A stretch of 64,000 bases of DNA. Origin: Kangiella sp. TOML190 (GTDB lineage: Bacteria; Pseudomonadota; Gammaproteobacteria; Enterobacterales; Kangiellaceae). Positions 1 to 8,409 of the stretch are shown piece by piece. The first letter of the stretch is position 1. Each line of letters begins with the position of its first letter. The position numbers and the translations under genes are program-made. The notes under the pieces are model-generated. The model made no database searches. It was given only the letters and a program-made list of their open reading frames with translations, and was not told where the DNA came from. The stretch spans positions 372,001 through 436,000 of the forward strand of contig NZ_BQYL01000001.1 of the NCBI RefSeq assembly GCF_023706045.1. Reading direction: 5' to 3'.

Positions 1-91
1 AGGTCTGCTCTAATCCCAGCGCGTTCATAATCACGCCCGCTAGAATTAAGACTAAAAAGTTGGTCAGTAAAAATAAACCAATGCGTAACAT
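1..91 (-). CDS. htpX: HtpX membrane protease, N-terminal fragment (partial)
   Basis: Only the first 30 residues lie in the window; the gene runs off the left edge. The peptide begins MLRIGLFLLTNFLVLILAG, which closely matches the start of HtpX, a heat-shock inner-membrane zinc metalloprotease that degrades misfolded membrane proteins. The visible part is the first transmembrane helix. A GGAG ribosome-binding site lies 4-5 bases before the ATG. The catalytic HEXXH motif is outside the window, so the assignment rests on the N-terminus alone. Confidence 0.75.
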   Translation of the reverse strand, partial: MLRIGLFLLTNFLVLILAGVIMNALGLEQT

Positions 92-222
92 AAAGTCTCC
101 ACGCGTTTTCCACGCTAATCAAAATATACCCCAATATTATGGGGGCAAATGCCATAGTGGCAAGTGAGCAAAGCTCAAGAACTGTAATATTTTATGTCAA
201 ATGTTCATTTATCTTATCAAAA

Positions 223-360
223 TTAGATTAAATATTTAAATATCAATAGCTTAAATAGCCAATAGGAGCAAAAACCAATCACGAACCACCAAAGGATTTT
301 ACGCTTATTGGAGCTTGTTTTAGGATTTTGTTGAGCTTTGTTTTCAGGAATATCAGACAT
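223..360 (-). CDS. Small single-pass membrane protein (45 aa)
   Basis: A 45-codon frame starts at an ATG that overlaps the stop codon of the PepSY gene upstream (ATGTCTGA, 8-base overlap), so it is probably translated by coupling. Residues 1-21 are polar and basic (MSDIPENKAQ, then KTSSNKRK). Residues 23-43 are hydrophobic and aromatic (ILWWFVIGF and onwards), giving one likely transmembrane helix. I do not recognise a family. The overlap and the clean membrane topology argue that it is real, perhaps an accessory of the PepSY protein. Start and stop were read directly from the sequence. Confidence 0.5.
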   Translation of the reverse strand: MSDIPENKAQQNPKTSSNKRKILWWFVIGFCSYWLFKLLIFKYLI

Positions 361-1054
361 TCAGTTTCCTTTTTAGAAAAACAGTTTTCACCACCAAATA
401 CACGCCCGTTAAGCTAAAGAGCAAACCTAACAAGGCAGCAATTATCAGCAAAGGATGGTTAAAATCATCCCGCTCTTGGTAATCCATAATGTGCAGCATC
501 CAGAAAAAATCAAATAACCGCCAAGTATCGTTACGCCTTGCGACTACCTCGCCAGTAGCCGGCGAAACATAAATACGGGTATTATCCGCATCATCGAACT
601 GCATTTGCCACAGCGGCAGCTCGCGCCCTCGGATCTCGTAACTGGATTGCTCGATTAATTGGCTAGCAACCAACTGACCATTGCCGGAAAAGTCTCGGTT
701 AGCCACTAGCTCAGCGCTGACTTGATTAAAAGGTGATAAAACGTCACCGCTTTGCGCATCAACAATTTGCACCTGCTGCTTATTCGAGGCGCGCCAAACC
801 AAACGATCTTGCCAATGGGTCAGCTCAATTTTAGTAGCCGTAAATGGTAAAGACGCTATTAACTTAGAACTGTCGAAGCTAACCTTTTGCTCAATAGCAA
901 CAGGTTGCACTTTAACGCTATTATGGGAACCACGAACCTGATCGATATCAAAAAAGCTCATCACCAAACCGCCCGCTAGCCATAAAACCACTTGTACACC
1001 AATCAAGAGCCCTAACCAACGATGGAATTTGCGGATAACAATATGCGGTTTCAT
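353..1054 (-). CDS. PepSY-associated transmembrane protein
   Basis: This 233-residue protein has the PepSY-TM layout. An N-terminal RKFHRWLGLLIG segment leads into a helix (about residues 12-35), a periplasmic part of about 150 residues follows, and a second helix lies near residues 200-225. The periplasmic part includes a PepSY-like stretch (RIYVSPATGEVVARRND) and is followed by FWMLHIMDY. Such proteins are often linked to iron or redox membrane functions, but no substrate can be read here. It follows yjbQ by one base and overlaps the 45-aa membrane ORF, so alr-yjbQ-PepSY-small ORF form a compact unit. Confidence 0.75.
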   Translation of the reverse strand: MKPHIVIRKFHRWLGLLIGVQVVLWLAGGLVMSFFDIDQVRGSHNSVKVQPVAIEQKVSFDSSKLIASLPFTATKIELTHWQDRLVWRASNKQQVQIVDAQSGDVLSPFNQVSAELVANRDFSGNGQLVASQLIEQSSYEIRGRELPLWQMQFDDADNTRIYVSPATGEVVARRNDTWRLFDFFWMLHIMDYQERDDFNHPLLIIAALLGLLFSLTGVYLVVKTVFLKRKLNV

Positions 1055-1055
1055 A

Positions 1056-1469
1056 CTAATCGCTCAGAGTCATAATAATCTTACGATGGTGTGCAGCATG
1101 CCGATGCTCCCATAAATAAACCCCCTGCCAAGTACCCAGCGCCAATTGACCCTCGATAACCGGAATACTTAAATGGGTTGCCGTTACAATTGATTTAATG
1201 TGCGCAGGCATATCACCAGCCCCTTCAAAAGTATGGGTATATAAAGGATCATTTTCCGGCACCAAGCGATTCATCCAAGCTTCTAGATCGGCCTTAGCGC
1301 TGGGATCGGCATTTTCCTGAATGATCAAACTGCAGGAAGTATGCTGAATAAAAAGATGGCAAAGGCCGTTTTTTACCGTTTCTTGACCAACCAACGACTG
1401 TATTTTTGCAGTAAATTCGTAGAGTCCTTGACCTGCGGTTGACAGTGAAATTTTATGGTGCTTTGTCAT
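1056..1469 (-). CDS. yjbQ: YjbQ/UPF0047 family protein
   Basis: The 137-residue protein matches the YjbQ (UPF0047) family in length and motifs: LFIQHTSCSLIIQENADP in the first half, then ALGTWQGVYLWEHR and HRHAAHHRKI near the end. Some members have weak thiamin-phosphate synthase activity, hence the name secondary thiamine-phosphate synthase, but the physiological role is unsettled. The conserved histidines are all present. The gene starts 5 bases after alr ends and is surely cotranscribed with it. Confidence 0.85.
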   Translation of the reverse strand: MTKHHKISLSTAGQGLYEFTAKIQSLVGQETVKNGLCHLFIQHTSCSLIIQENADPSAKADLEAWMNRLVPENDPLYTHTFEGAGDMPAHIKSIVTATHLSIPVIEGQLALGTWQGVYLWEHRHAAHHRKIIMTLSD

Positions 1470-1474
1470 AATCT

Positions 1475-2581
1475 TTAGTCATGATGGCTGTCATCGGCAT
1501 TAATATACTCAAAGGGCACTCGACTAGTCACACCACAGCATAAGGTATAGGGGATCGTATCGGCAAAAGTAGCAACCGTTTCCATCGACAACTCTTTGCC
1601 CCAAAGCACCACCCTGTCGCCAATGTTATCCGCCGAATCTGCCCCTAAGTCCACCGCCAATATATCCATCGAAACCCGTCCCACCAGCGGTACTTGCCGG
1701 CCATTTACCCAAACGGGAGTGCCGTTTTTAGCATGCCGCGGATATCCATCGCCATAACCAATCGCTACCAAGCCAATGTTACCATTTGTTTTAGCAAACC
1801 AATTACGGCCATAACCTACTGACTGACCTTGCCGAATCGGCTTAATTGCCATCAATTGCGACTCTAACGACATCACCGGCTGCAAGCCAAAATCACTAGC
1901 CATTGAGTCCAGCATGGGGGAGGCACCATAAATCAACAGGCCCGGTCTAACCCAATCCCAATGAGCATTTGGCTGGGTTAAAATTCCCGCCGAATTGGCC
2001 ATAGAGCGCTGACCGACCAAGTCTTGAGTGGCCTCTGCAAACTTACTAATTTGTGCTTGCGAAAATTCCTGATCCGAATCGGCGCAGGCGAAATGCGACA
2101 TGAGTTTGATCGGTTGTTCAATGATCGACAGCGCACTCAGAGCTTTTTCCGCAGCGGCAACCTGCTCTAAAGCAAAGCCCAATCGGTACATGCCCGAATC
2201 ACACTTAAGCCAAACTTTGATAGGGTTTGGGTCGCTTGTTATGGTTTGATAAGCTGCTAGCTGCTCAATTTGTGCCTGATGGTGTAGAACCAGCTGCAAC
2301 TGATTTCGTTGGATTATGGGTAACTCTTTGGCTTGGAAGAAACCTTCCAGCAACAAAATATCTTGTCGGATCCCCGCTTGGCGTAAAATTAGCGCCTCAT
2401 CTAAACTGGCGACCGCAAACATATCAGCGCTTGGCAATGCCTTAGCAACTTCGACCAGACCATGCCCATAAGCATTGGCCTTGACCACTACCATCACCTT
2501 ACTATCGCTAGCAATGGTTTTAACTCGCTCAAGATTATGTCTTAAGGCGGCGAGGTCAATCACCGCTTTGGTTGGGCGCAT
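1475..2581 (-). CDS. alr: Alanine racemase
   Basis: Pyridoxal-phosphate enzyme that makes D-alanine for peptidoglycan. At 368 residues it has the family length. The PLP lysine is K34 in VVVKANAYGHG, the second catalytic residue is Y257 in SVGYGRNW, and the C-terminal domain keeps GRVSMDILAVDLG. It lies downstream of dnaB on the same strand, the usual gammaproteobacterial order dnaB-alr, and is followed closely by yjbQ. About 100 bases separate it from dnaB, with no clear terminator. Confidence 0.96.
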   Translation of the reverse strand: MRPTKAVIDLAALRHNLERVKTIASDSKVMVVVKANAYGHGLVEVAKALPSADMFAVASLDEALILRQAGIRQDILLLEGFFQAKELPIIQRNQLQLVLHHQAQIEQLAAYQTITSDPNPIKVWLKCDSGMYRLGFALEQVAAAEKALSALSIIEQPIKLMSHFACADSDQEFSQAQISKFAEATQDLVGQRSMANSAGILTQPNAHWDWVRPGLLIYGASPMLDSMASDFGLQPVMSLESQLMAIKPIRQGQSVGYGRNWFAKTNGNIGLVAIGYGDGYPRHAKNGTPVWVNGRQVPLVGRVSMDILAVDLGADSADNIGDRVVLWGKELSMETVATFADTIPYTLCCGVTSRVPFEYINADDSHHD

Positions 2582-2684
2582 AGAGAAATTATCCGTTTAG
2601 CAATACCACATTAAGAAGCGTACCTTTAGAAGTTTCACGCTCAGAAGTCTTGATCTTAACCACTTTGCTCTTAACAGCCTTAGG

Positions 2685-4073
2685 TTAAAAACCTTGTGCT
2701 TCGTAATCTTGGTGCGCCAGATTATCGAAACGACAGACTTCGCCGCGAAACGCCAGATCGACTTTACCGATAGGGCCGTTACGCTGCTTACCGATAATGA
2801 TCTCGGCGCGGCCTTTATTTTCTTCCGAATCCTTGTTGTAAACCTCGTCGCGGTAAATAAACATGATCACATCCGCATCCTGCTCAATCGCACCTGATTC
2901 ACGCAAATCCGCCATCACTGGACGGCGATCGCTATGATTTTCCAAGGAGCGGTTGAGCTGCGATAAAGCAATCACTGGCACATTCAACTCTTTAGCTAAG
3001 GCTTTTAAAGAGCGCGAAATTTCACTCACCTCTTGGGTGCGGTTTTCACCATAACCAGGCACCTGCATCAACTGCAAATAATCCACCATAATCAAGGCCA
3101 TACCGCCATTCTCACGGTAAACCCGACGCGCCCGCGAGCGCATTTCTGCTGGCGAAATACCCGCCGTATCATCAATAAAGAGCTTAGTATGGTTTTTCAG
3201 CTGCAAAACGCCGCTGTTAAATTTATCCCAATCGGCCGAATCTTTAATTTGCCCCGAACGAATTTTATTTTGCTCGATGCCGCCTAACGACGAGATAGAT
3301 CTCATGATGATTGATTCGCTTGGCATCTCTAAACTAAACACCAATACCGGCAGATCGCTATTAAGCGCCGCATGCTCCACCATATTCATGGCAAAGGTGG
3401 TTTTACCCATCGAAGGACGCGCCGCCACAATCACCAGATCGGCTGGCTGTAAACCTGAGGTCATGCCATCGAGATCGCTAAAACCGGTTGAAATACCGGT
3501 AATGCCACCTTTATTCTTTTGAATTTCTTCGATGCGATGAATGGTGGATTTTAAAATCGCTTCAACGCCTGTAGGCCCCGCATCGTTAGTCTCGCGCGAC
3601 TCGGCGATCTTGAAAATGGTACGCTCAGCATGATCAATCAACTCCGAAAGCGAACGCCCTTCCGGATTAAAACTGGCATCGGCAATTTCGTTAGAAGCTG
3701 CGATTAACTGACGCGTCACCGCCTTTTCGCGCACAATTTCCGCATAGGCTCGAATGTTGGCGATACTCGGCGTGTTTTGCGCCAATTCGCCCAAGAAAGC
3801 CAAGCCAATGTCTGAATCGCCTTGTTTTTCAATGTATTCCGACAGGGTTATCACGTCCATCGGCTGACCAACATTGGCCAAAGCTTCCATCGCCGCAAAC
3901 ACATCGCGATGATTTTTGACGTAGAAATCCGTTGCCAGCAACATTTCAGAAACCAGCTCCCACATCTCATTATCCAGCATCACACCGCCAAGCACCGACT
4001 GCTCGGCTTCTATCGAATGAGGAGGAACTTTTAAGTCTTTGATTTTATTATCAGTTTGTTGGGCTGCCAGCAT
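2685..4073 (-). CDS. dnaB: Replicative DNA helicase DnaB
   Basis: Hexameric 5'-3' replication-fork helicase, 462 residues. The N-terminal domain begins with PPHSIEAEQSVLGGVMLD (residues 17-34). The RecA-like C-terminal domain carries Walker A AARPSMGKTT around 218-226, VFSLEM, and a Walker B-type MVDYLQLM, followed by LRESGAIEQDADVIMF. It contains no intein. It lies between rplI and alr, with the plus-strand CDGSH gene inserted between it and rplI. Confidence 0.97.
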   Translation of the reverse strand: MLAAQQTDNKIKDLKVPPHSIEAEQSVLGGVMLDNEMWELVSEMLLATDFYVKNHRDVFAAMEALANVGQPMDVITLSEYIEKQGDSDIGLAFLGELAQNTPSIANIRAYAEIVREKAVTRQLIAASNEIADASFNPEGRSLSELIDHAERTIFKIAESRETNDAGPTGVEAILKSTIHRIEEIQKNKGGITGISTGFSDLDGMTSGLQPADLVIVAARPSMGKTTFAMNMVEHAALNSDLPVLVFSLEMPSESIIMRSISSLGGIEQNKIRSGQIKDSADWDKFNSGVLQLKNHTKLFIDDTAGISPAEMRSRARRVYRENGGMALIMVDYLQLMQVPGYGENRTQEVSEISRSLKALAKELNVPVIALSQLNRSLENHSDRRPVMADLRESGAIEQDADVIMFIYRDEVYNKDSEENKGRAEIIIGKQRNGPIGKVDLAFRGEVCRFDNLAHQDYEAQGF

Positions 4074-4331
4074 GTTTCAATTTTGCCTTGTCATCAAATG
4101 TGTTTATCAATAAGCCGCGGTTGATATGGTTTTAGAATCTATACAGGCGGCTTATTTTGCCCAGTTATTTTTGCATTCTACGGCTACTCGATCAAGCCAA
4201 TAAGTCTGTGCAAAGGTATGTGTAAAGGCTTGTGGATAAGTTCTGAATAACCTTTATCAAACCATTTTAGATGTCATGATTTCGCGCTAGCGATCACTAA
4301 TCTGAGTAGCAGATAGTAAGAATCGGTAGTT

Positions 4332-4359
4332 TTGTCTTTACTAGCAAGCTTGCTATATT
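4332..4359 (+). promoter_or_regulatory. Candidate sigma70 promoter of the CDGSH gene
   Basis: TTGTCT (4332-4337) and TATATT (4354-4359) are separated by 16 bases, and the CDGSH start codon lies about 45 bases downstream. The rest of the 332-base gap between dnaB and the CDGSH gene shows nothing else I can name; it must also contain the dnaB promoter on the other strand. Confidence 0.45.
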
Positions 4360-4405
4360 GAACAGTATTGATTCAATTTTGCGCAATTCCAAAGGAGTAA
4401 CGCTT

Positions 4406-4594
4406 ATGGCAACTATCAAAGCAACGGATCACGGGCCTTTATTATTAACAGGCGAATGCGCCATTGAAGACGCAGACGGCCAAGCAGTCGCCACTAAAAA
4501 AGTGACGGCTTTGTGCCGCTGCGGCGCTTCTAATAATAAACCCTTTTGTGATGGCAGCCATAAGTCCATTAACTGGCAGGAAAGTAAAAGCTAA
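4406..4594 (+). CDS. CDGSH iron-sulfur domain protein
   Basis: A 62-residue protein with one mitoNEET-type motif, CRCGASNNKPFCDGSH, whose three cysteines and histidine (C37, C39, C48, H52) bind a redox-active [2Fe-2S] cluster. The ATG at 4406 is chosen because AAGGAG lies 8 bases before it; an in-frame ATG at 4358 has no ribosome-binding site and overlaps the putative promoter. Bacterial single-CDGSH proteins are small cytosolic Fe-S or electron-transfer proteins of poorly defined role. It is a plus-strand gene between dnaB and rplI. Confidence 0.88.
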   Translation: MATIKATDHGPLLLTGECAIEDADGQAVATKKVTALCRCGASNNKPFCDGSHKSINWQESKS

Positions 4595-4612
4595 GCTTTG
4601 GGCAAAGCTTAG
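4591..4612. repeat. Perfect 10-bp inverted repeat over the CDGSH stop codon
   Basis: CTAAGCTTTG and CAAAGCTTAG flank a GG spacer, and the stop codon lies in the left arm. No T-run follows directly, so it is only a possible weak terminator or an mRNA-end hairpin. Confidence 0.5.
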
Positions 4613-4668
4613 CCATATTGGCTCGCAGAATTTTTAGCCCATAAGTAATAATACTACTAAGGGGCTGT

Positions 4669-4696
4669 AAAAAAGGCGCCAATTGGCGCCTTTTTT
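4669..4696. terminator. Bidirectional rho-independent terminator
   Basis: AAAAAAGGCGCC, AATT, GGCGCCTTTTTT form a perfectly symmetrical hairpin with a T-run on both strands. It lies between the convergent CDGSH gene and rplI and should end both transcripts. Confidence 0.9.
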
Positions 4697-4721
4697 ATAT
4701 TTCACAAGGTGTTGGTAAAAA

Positions 4722-5171
4722 TTACTCTTCGCCAACCACTTGAACTTTGATGTTAGCTTCCACTTCTGGGTGCAAGTGAACTTCAAAGCTGTATTCGCCA
4801 GTTGCGCGAATCGCACCTTCAGGCATACGCACTTCTTTTTTCGCCAAGTCGATACCTTGTGCCGTTACCGCATCTGCGATATCAGCCGTACCAACCGAGC
4901 CAAAAAGCTTGCCTTCGTCGCCAGCGTTGGCAGTGATGACTACTTCCAAACCGGCTAACTTGTCAGCACGCGCTTGTGCAGTAGCTAAAACGTCAGCCGC
5001 TTTAGCTTCTAGTTCAGCACGACGCTCTTCGAAGTGTTTGATGTTTTCTTTAGTTGCAGGAACCGCTTTGCCTTTTGGCAATAAGAAGTTACGACCATAA
5101 CCAGCAGCCACAGAAACTGTGTCGCCTAGATCGCCAAGGTTGCGGATTTTTTCAAGCAAAATAACATTCAT
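4722..5171 (-). CDS. rplI: 50S ribosomal protein L9
   Basis: L9 binds 23S rRNA near the L1 stalk base. The 149-residue protein has the standard length, with the N-terminal domain [32 protein letters not shown], a long connecting helix and a C-terminal RNA-binding domain ([15 protein letters not shown]). It is the last gene of the rpsF-rpsR-rplI operon, 25 bases after rpsR, and is followed by a strong terminator. Confidence 0.98.
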   Translation of the reverse strand: MNVILLEKIRNLGDLGDTVSVAAGYGRNFLLPKGKAVPATKENIKHFEERRAELEAKAADVLATAQARADKLAGLEVVITANAGDEGKLFGSVGTADIADAVTAQGIDLAKKEVRMPEGAIRATGEYSFEVHLHPEVEANIKVQVVGEE

Positions 5172-5196
5172 GTGATTATCCTCTTAAAAATGCCGC

Positions 5197-5424
5197 TTAT
5201 TCGTGGCTATCGGTGTATGGTAACAAAGCGATGTAACGAGCGCGTTTAACCGCAGACGCCAATTGACGTTGGTATTTTGCGCTAGTACCTGTGATACGGC
5301 TAGGAACGATTTTACCGGTTTCAGTAATGTAGTTCTTTAAAGTAGCTGTATCTTTGTAATCGATTTCAGTAATGCCATCTGCAGTGAAACGGCAGAATTT
5401 ACGACGACGATTAAAACGAGCCAT
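5197..5424 (-). CDS. rpsR: 30S ribosomal protein S18
   Basis: S18 forms a heterodimer with S6 on the 30S platform. The 75-residue sequence starts [18 protein letters not shown] and contains the conserved [21 protein letters not shown]. It lies 13 bases downstream of rpsF. In Escherichia coli, priB separates rpsF and rpsR; here there is no room for it, as in many other gammaproteobacteria. Confidence 0.98.
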   Translation of the reverse strand: MARFNRRRKFCRFTADGITEIDYKDTATLKNYITETGKIVPSRITGTSAKYQRQLASAVKRARYIALLPYTDSHE

Positions 5425-5437
5425 GATAATTCTCCTA

Positions 5438-5869
5438 TTATTCAGCCGCAGCTTCAGTTGATTCTGGTTGTGCTTCCGCTTTTTCAGCAGGAGCCGCTTC
5501 TACAGAGGCTTTCTCTTCAGAGCGAGCTGGACGAGCAGGTTTCTCTTCGTCTTTAGCTTTAGCCATTGGAGAAGCTTCAGTCACTGCTTCTTTACGACGG
5601 ATCACCATGTTACGCAACACAGCATCGTTGTAACGGAAAGCATCTTCTAATTCTTCGATAACTTCGCCTGTAGTCTCAACGTTCATAAGAACATAGTGAG
5701 CTTTGTGAAGTTTCAAGATTGGATAAGCTAGTTGACGACGACCCCAGTCTTCCAAACGGTGAATAGTACCGTTAGCGTCTGTAATCATCTTAGTGTAACG
5801 TTCGATCATGCCTGGTACTTGATCCGATTGATCAGGATGCACCAAGAATACGATTTCGTAGTGTCTCAT
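5438..5869 (-). CDS. rpsF: 30S ribosomal protein S6
   Basis: First gene of the S6-S18-L9 operon. The core (residues 1-100) is canonical: [32 protein letters not shown], and YVLMNVE before the second helix. Residues from about 105 to 143 form a low-complexity Ala/Glu/Lys tail. In E. coli a shorter acidic tail is extended with glutamate by RimK; whether that happens here is unknown. GGAG lies just before the ATG, preceded by a leader with a possible S6:S18 binding site (see findings). Confidence 0.97.
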   Translation of the reverse strand: MRHYEIVFLVHPDQSDQVPGMIERYTKMITDANGTIHRLEDWGRRQLAYPILKLHKAHYVLMNVETTGEVIEELEDAFRYNDAVLRNMVIRRKEAVTEASPMAKAKDEEKPARPARSEEKASVEAAPAEKAEAQPESTEAAAE

Positions 5870-6051
5870 TTAAATATCTCCTTTCGGTATCCAGCCAGCT
5901 ATAAGCTATTGATTTACAAGGAAACTTACAGTCAGCAAGGAGTCAACCAAATTGTTTAAAACTTAGCCGCTTTTCACAACGAGTACGACTAAGGGCGCGT
6001 ATTTTAGGGATTTTGCGGCTAAAGATCAACCAATTTAAGCATGAAAACTTG

Positions 6052-6516
6052 CTAAAGCAGTCCATCAATATCGCGGTAAATCGGGTTTTGTAGCGAGATC
6101 ATGGTTTCGGTGGAGCGCACCTGATCAATGGATTGCAATTTATTGATTAACACCTCTTGAAAGCGCTCCATATTCGGCACGATAATTTTCACCAATAAGC
6201 TATATTGGCCAGTGGTATAAAATGCCTCGACCACTTCAGGGATCTGCTCGAGTAGCTGAGCCACTGGATGGTAATCCTTGGCACTTTTTAAGTATATCCC
6301 GACAAAACAGCAGACATCGAAACCTAAAGCCTTAGGCGCGATCTTGACCTTAGTGCCTTGAATAATCCCTGCTTGGCGCATTTTCTCGATACGCACATGG
6401 ATAGTTCCAGGGCTAACCTCAAACTGTTTGGCCAGCTGCGCATAGGGCGTTTTTGCTTCTTGTAACAATTCTGCCAATATTTTTTTATCCAAATTGTCGA
6501 TTTGATAATTTTCCAT
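6052..6516 (-). CDS. asnC: AsnC, Lrp-family regulator of asnA
   Basis: A 154-residue Lrp/AsnC protein with an N-terminal helix-turn-helix (LAKQFEVSPGTIHVRIEKM, about residues 23-45) and a C-terminal RAM ligand domain (YTTGQYSLLVKI). It begins MENYQIDNLDKKIL, nearly as E. coli AsnC does, and is divergent from asnA as in E. coli. Asparagine-sensitive control of asnA is therefore inferred, with operators expected in the 144-base A+T-rich space between the two genes. I could not identify a specific operator there. Confidence 0.93.
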   Translation of the reverse strand: MENYQIDNLDKKILAELLQEAKTPYAQLAKQFEVSPGTIHVRIEKMRQAGIIQGTKVKIAPKALGFDVCCFVGIYLKSAKDYHPVAQLLEQIPEVVEAFYTTGQYSLLVKIIVPNMERFQEVLINKLQSIDQVRSTETMISLQNPIYRDIDGLL

Positions 6517-6660
6517 TGCTTTTACCCACTGCTTTTATACGTTATCTAACAAAAGGCTTAAATATTATTAAAAATCCACCGTCAACAATTAATTTATATA
6601 CAGATATTGAATTTTAAGCAAATAAATTAGATAAATAATAACGAGACAAGGAGATTTATT

Positions 6661-7653
6661 ATGAAAAAGTTATCGCACATACCTTTTATCGAAGATCAAA
6701 AACTGATCCAAATGATTAAAAGTGATTTTCTGACAGAGCTGAGCCAACAACTTGACTTGCTGGAAGTTCAAGCGCCAATTCTAACGCGACAAGGTGATGG
6801 CATTCAGGACGATTTGAATGGCATCGAACAACCCGTTTCCGTATCCAGCAAGGCAATGCCGCAGACGATGCAAGTAGTACATTCCCTAGCAAAATGGAAG
6901 CGTCAATTATTGGCACGCGCAGATTTTGCCGCAGGCAGTGGGATCGTCACTCAGATGCGCGCGCTGCGCCCCGACGAAGAACTCTTAAGCGAACGCCACT
7001 CTATCTGTGTCGACCAGTGGGATTGGGAAAAAGTTATCACTGATCAAGAGCGCAGCTTGGACTACCTTAAGTCCACGGTAGAACGGATTTATTCGGCCAT
7101 GAGAGCGATTGATAAAAAACTCGCCAAACAGCTTGCGCAAGGTGAGCTACTACCTGAAACAATCCACTTTGTGCATAGCGAAGAATTATTACAGCAATAC
7201 CCAAGATTAACCCCAAAAGAGCGCGAATATCAGATCTGTAAACAGTATGGTGCGGTGTTTTTAATTGGCATTGGTGGCCAGTTAAGCGATGGCTCGATCC
7301 ACGATGGTCGCGCGCCGGATTACGACGACTGGAGCAGCGAAACCGAGCTAGGTTGCCGCGGGCTAAACGGTGATATTTTAGTCTGGAGTCCAGTTCTTGA
7401 GGACGCTTTTGAATTATCCTCGATGGGCATTCGAGTGAGCCCCGAAGTAATGCAACAGCAGCTAACAATTCGCGGCTGCGAACAACGGCTTGATTTCGAA
7501 TGGCACCAACAGCTCATGGCCGGAAAACTACCGCAAACCATTGGCGGCGGTATTGGTCAGTCGCGATTAGCGATGTTTTTCTTACAAAAGCCCCATATTG
7601 GACAAGTGCAATTTAGTATCTGGCCTGAAACAATAGCGATTGATTTATTATAA
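6661..7653 (+). CDS. asnA: Aspartate-ammonia ligase (asparagine synthetase A)
   Basis: Makes asparagine from aspartate, ammonia and ATP with a class II aminoacyl-tRNA-synthetase-like fold. At 330 residues it has the family length. Diagnostic stretches are QDDLNGIEQPVSV, VHSLAKWKRQLL, DGRAPDYDDW and the C-terminal GGGIGQSRLAMFFLQK. AAGGAG lies just before the start. Divergent asnC and a strong terminator at the end make this a self-contained unit. Confidence 0.97.
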   Translation: MKKLSHIPFIEDQKLIQMIKSDFLTELSQQLDLLEVQAPILTRQGDGIQDDLNGIEQPVSVSSKAMPQTMQVVHSLAKWKRQLLARADFAAGSGIVTQMRALRPDEELLSERHSICVDQWDWEKVITDQERSLDYLKSTVERIYSAMRAIDKKLAKQLAQGELLPETIHFVHSEELLQQYPRLTPKEREYQICKQYGAVFLIGIGGQLSDGSIHDGRAPDYDDWSSETELGCRGLNGDILVWSPVLEDAFELSSMGIRVSPEVMQQQLTIRGCEQRLDFEWHQQLMAGKLPQTIGGGIGQSRLAMFFLQKPHIGQVQFSIWPETIAIDLL

Positions 7654-7678
7654 AAAGGCTTCTTACGAAGCCTTTTTT
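7652..7678. terminator. Terminator after asnA
   Basis: AAAAAGGCTTC, TTAC, GAAGCCTTTTTT: an 11-bp hairpin including A/T pairs, beginning inside the asnA stop codon. It is near-symmetrical and abuts the convergent minus-strand gene, so it can serve both. Confidence 0.88.
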
Positions 7679-8356
7679 CTAAATTTCAGTACGTTTAGCT
7701 ATATAGAGCTCAACCGTTTCTTGCTCATCTTTATTACCAAATTTTAAGGTGGTTATATATCCGCTAAGCTCTTTATCTTTACCGATACTCATCATGGCAT
7801 TCATACCTGAAGCCATGCGCGACCCCTCTGAATTTCTAAAAGGCTTAATGGATAGCTTGCAAACACTAGTCTTGCATTCAAGTTGAGATATTTCGTAGAG
7901 GCTAGTATCACCTCTTGCGTTAAGAACACGACTAATCTTGTCTTGGTATGTATAAGCCCATTGTGAATCAACCTCTTCTGATTGAAACAACGATTCTAGC
8001 GTTTTTTTCTGTTTCTGAGCCTTCTCAAAATATTCTTTAGTAGGCTGACTATCTGGACTGGTATCAATCTCAGTTACTGTTAGCTCTTTATCAAGATTTG
8101 CAACTTCAATTCTATCATTCAATAACTTTAATTCATTCTGAACTGCTGCGAATTCTTCTTTTAATATCTCTAACTCTTTTTTCGTTCTCGCATATTTAAA
8201 TTTTATCTCTTTATCTTCTAACGTTACCGTTTCAGTTTCTGTGATAACTACTTTTTCTGGCTGCAACTCTTTAACCATAGCTTCTTTGGGCTTCAGCAAC
8301 AGAAAAGCATTTCCAGCAATAGATAGCGCTAACAAGCCTATTAATAGCTTATTCAT
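7679..8356 (-). CDS. Membrane-anchored coiled-coil protein, unknown function
   Basis: The 225-residue protein has an N-terminal signal or anchor helix (MNKLLIGLLALSIAGNAFLLL) and a charged region rich in Glu and Lys (about 60-115) likely to form a coiled coil. The C-terminal domain contains LECKTSVCKLSI. A paired-cysteine C-x5-C strand of this type recurs in exported proteins of several proteobacteria, and the two cysteines could form a disulfide. A GGAGAAGG ribosome-binding site precedes the ATG. The C-terminal part faces the periplasm if the helix is an anchor. I assign no function. Confidence 0.7.
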   Translation of the reverse strand: MNKLLIGLLALSIAGNAFLLLKPKEAMVKELQPEKVVITETETVTLEDKEIKFKYARTKKELEILKEEFAAVQNELKLLNDRIEVANLDKELTVTEIDTSPDSQPTKEYFEKAQKQKKTLESLFQSEEVDSQWAYTYQDKISRVLNARGDTSLYEISQLECKTSVCKLSIKPFRNSEGSRMASGMNAMMSIGKDKELSGYITTLKFGNKDEQETVELYIAKRTEI

Positions 8357-8409
8357 TTCCTTCTCCTTATATAATTATATTTTCTTGGTTTATTTTATAT
8401 TAAATTAGT

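Noticed and set aside
4358-4594. Longer start for the CDGSH protein at 4358
   Set aside because: The extra 16 residues lie within the promoter and before a good AAGGAG site; the ATG at 4406 is better.
5425-5437. priB between rpsF and rpsR
   Set aside because: Only 13 bases separate the two genes; priB is absent here.
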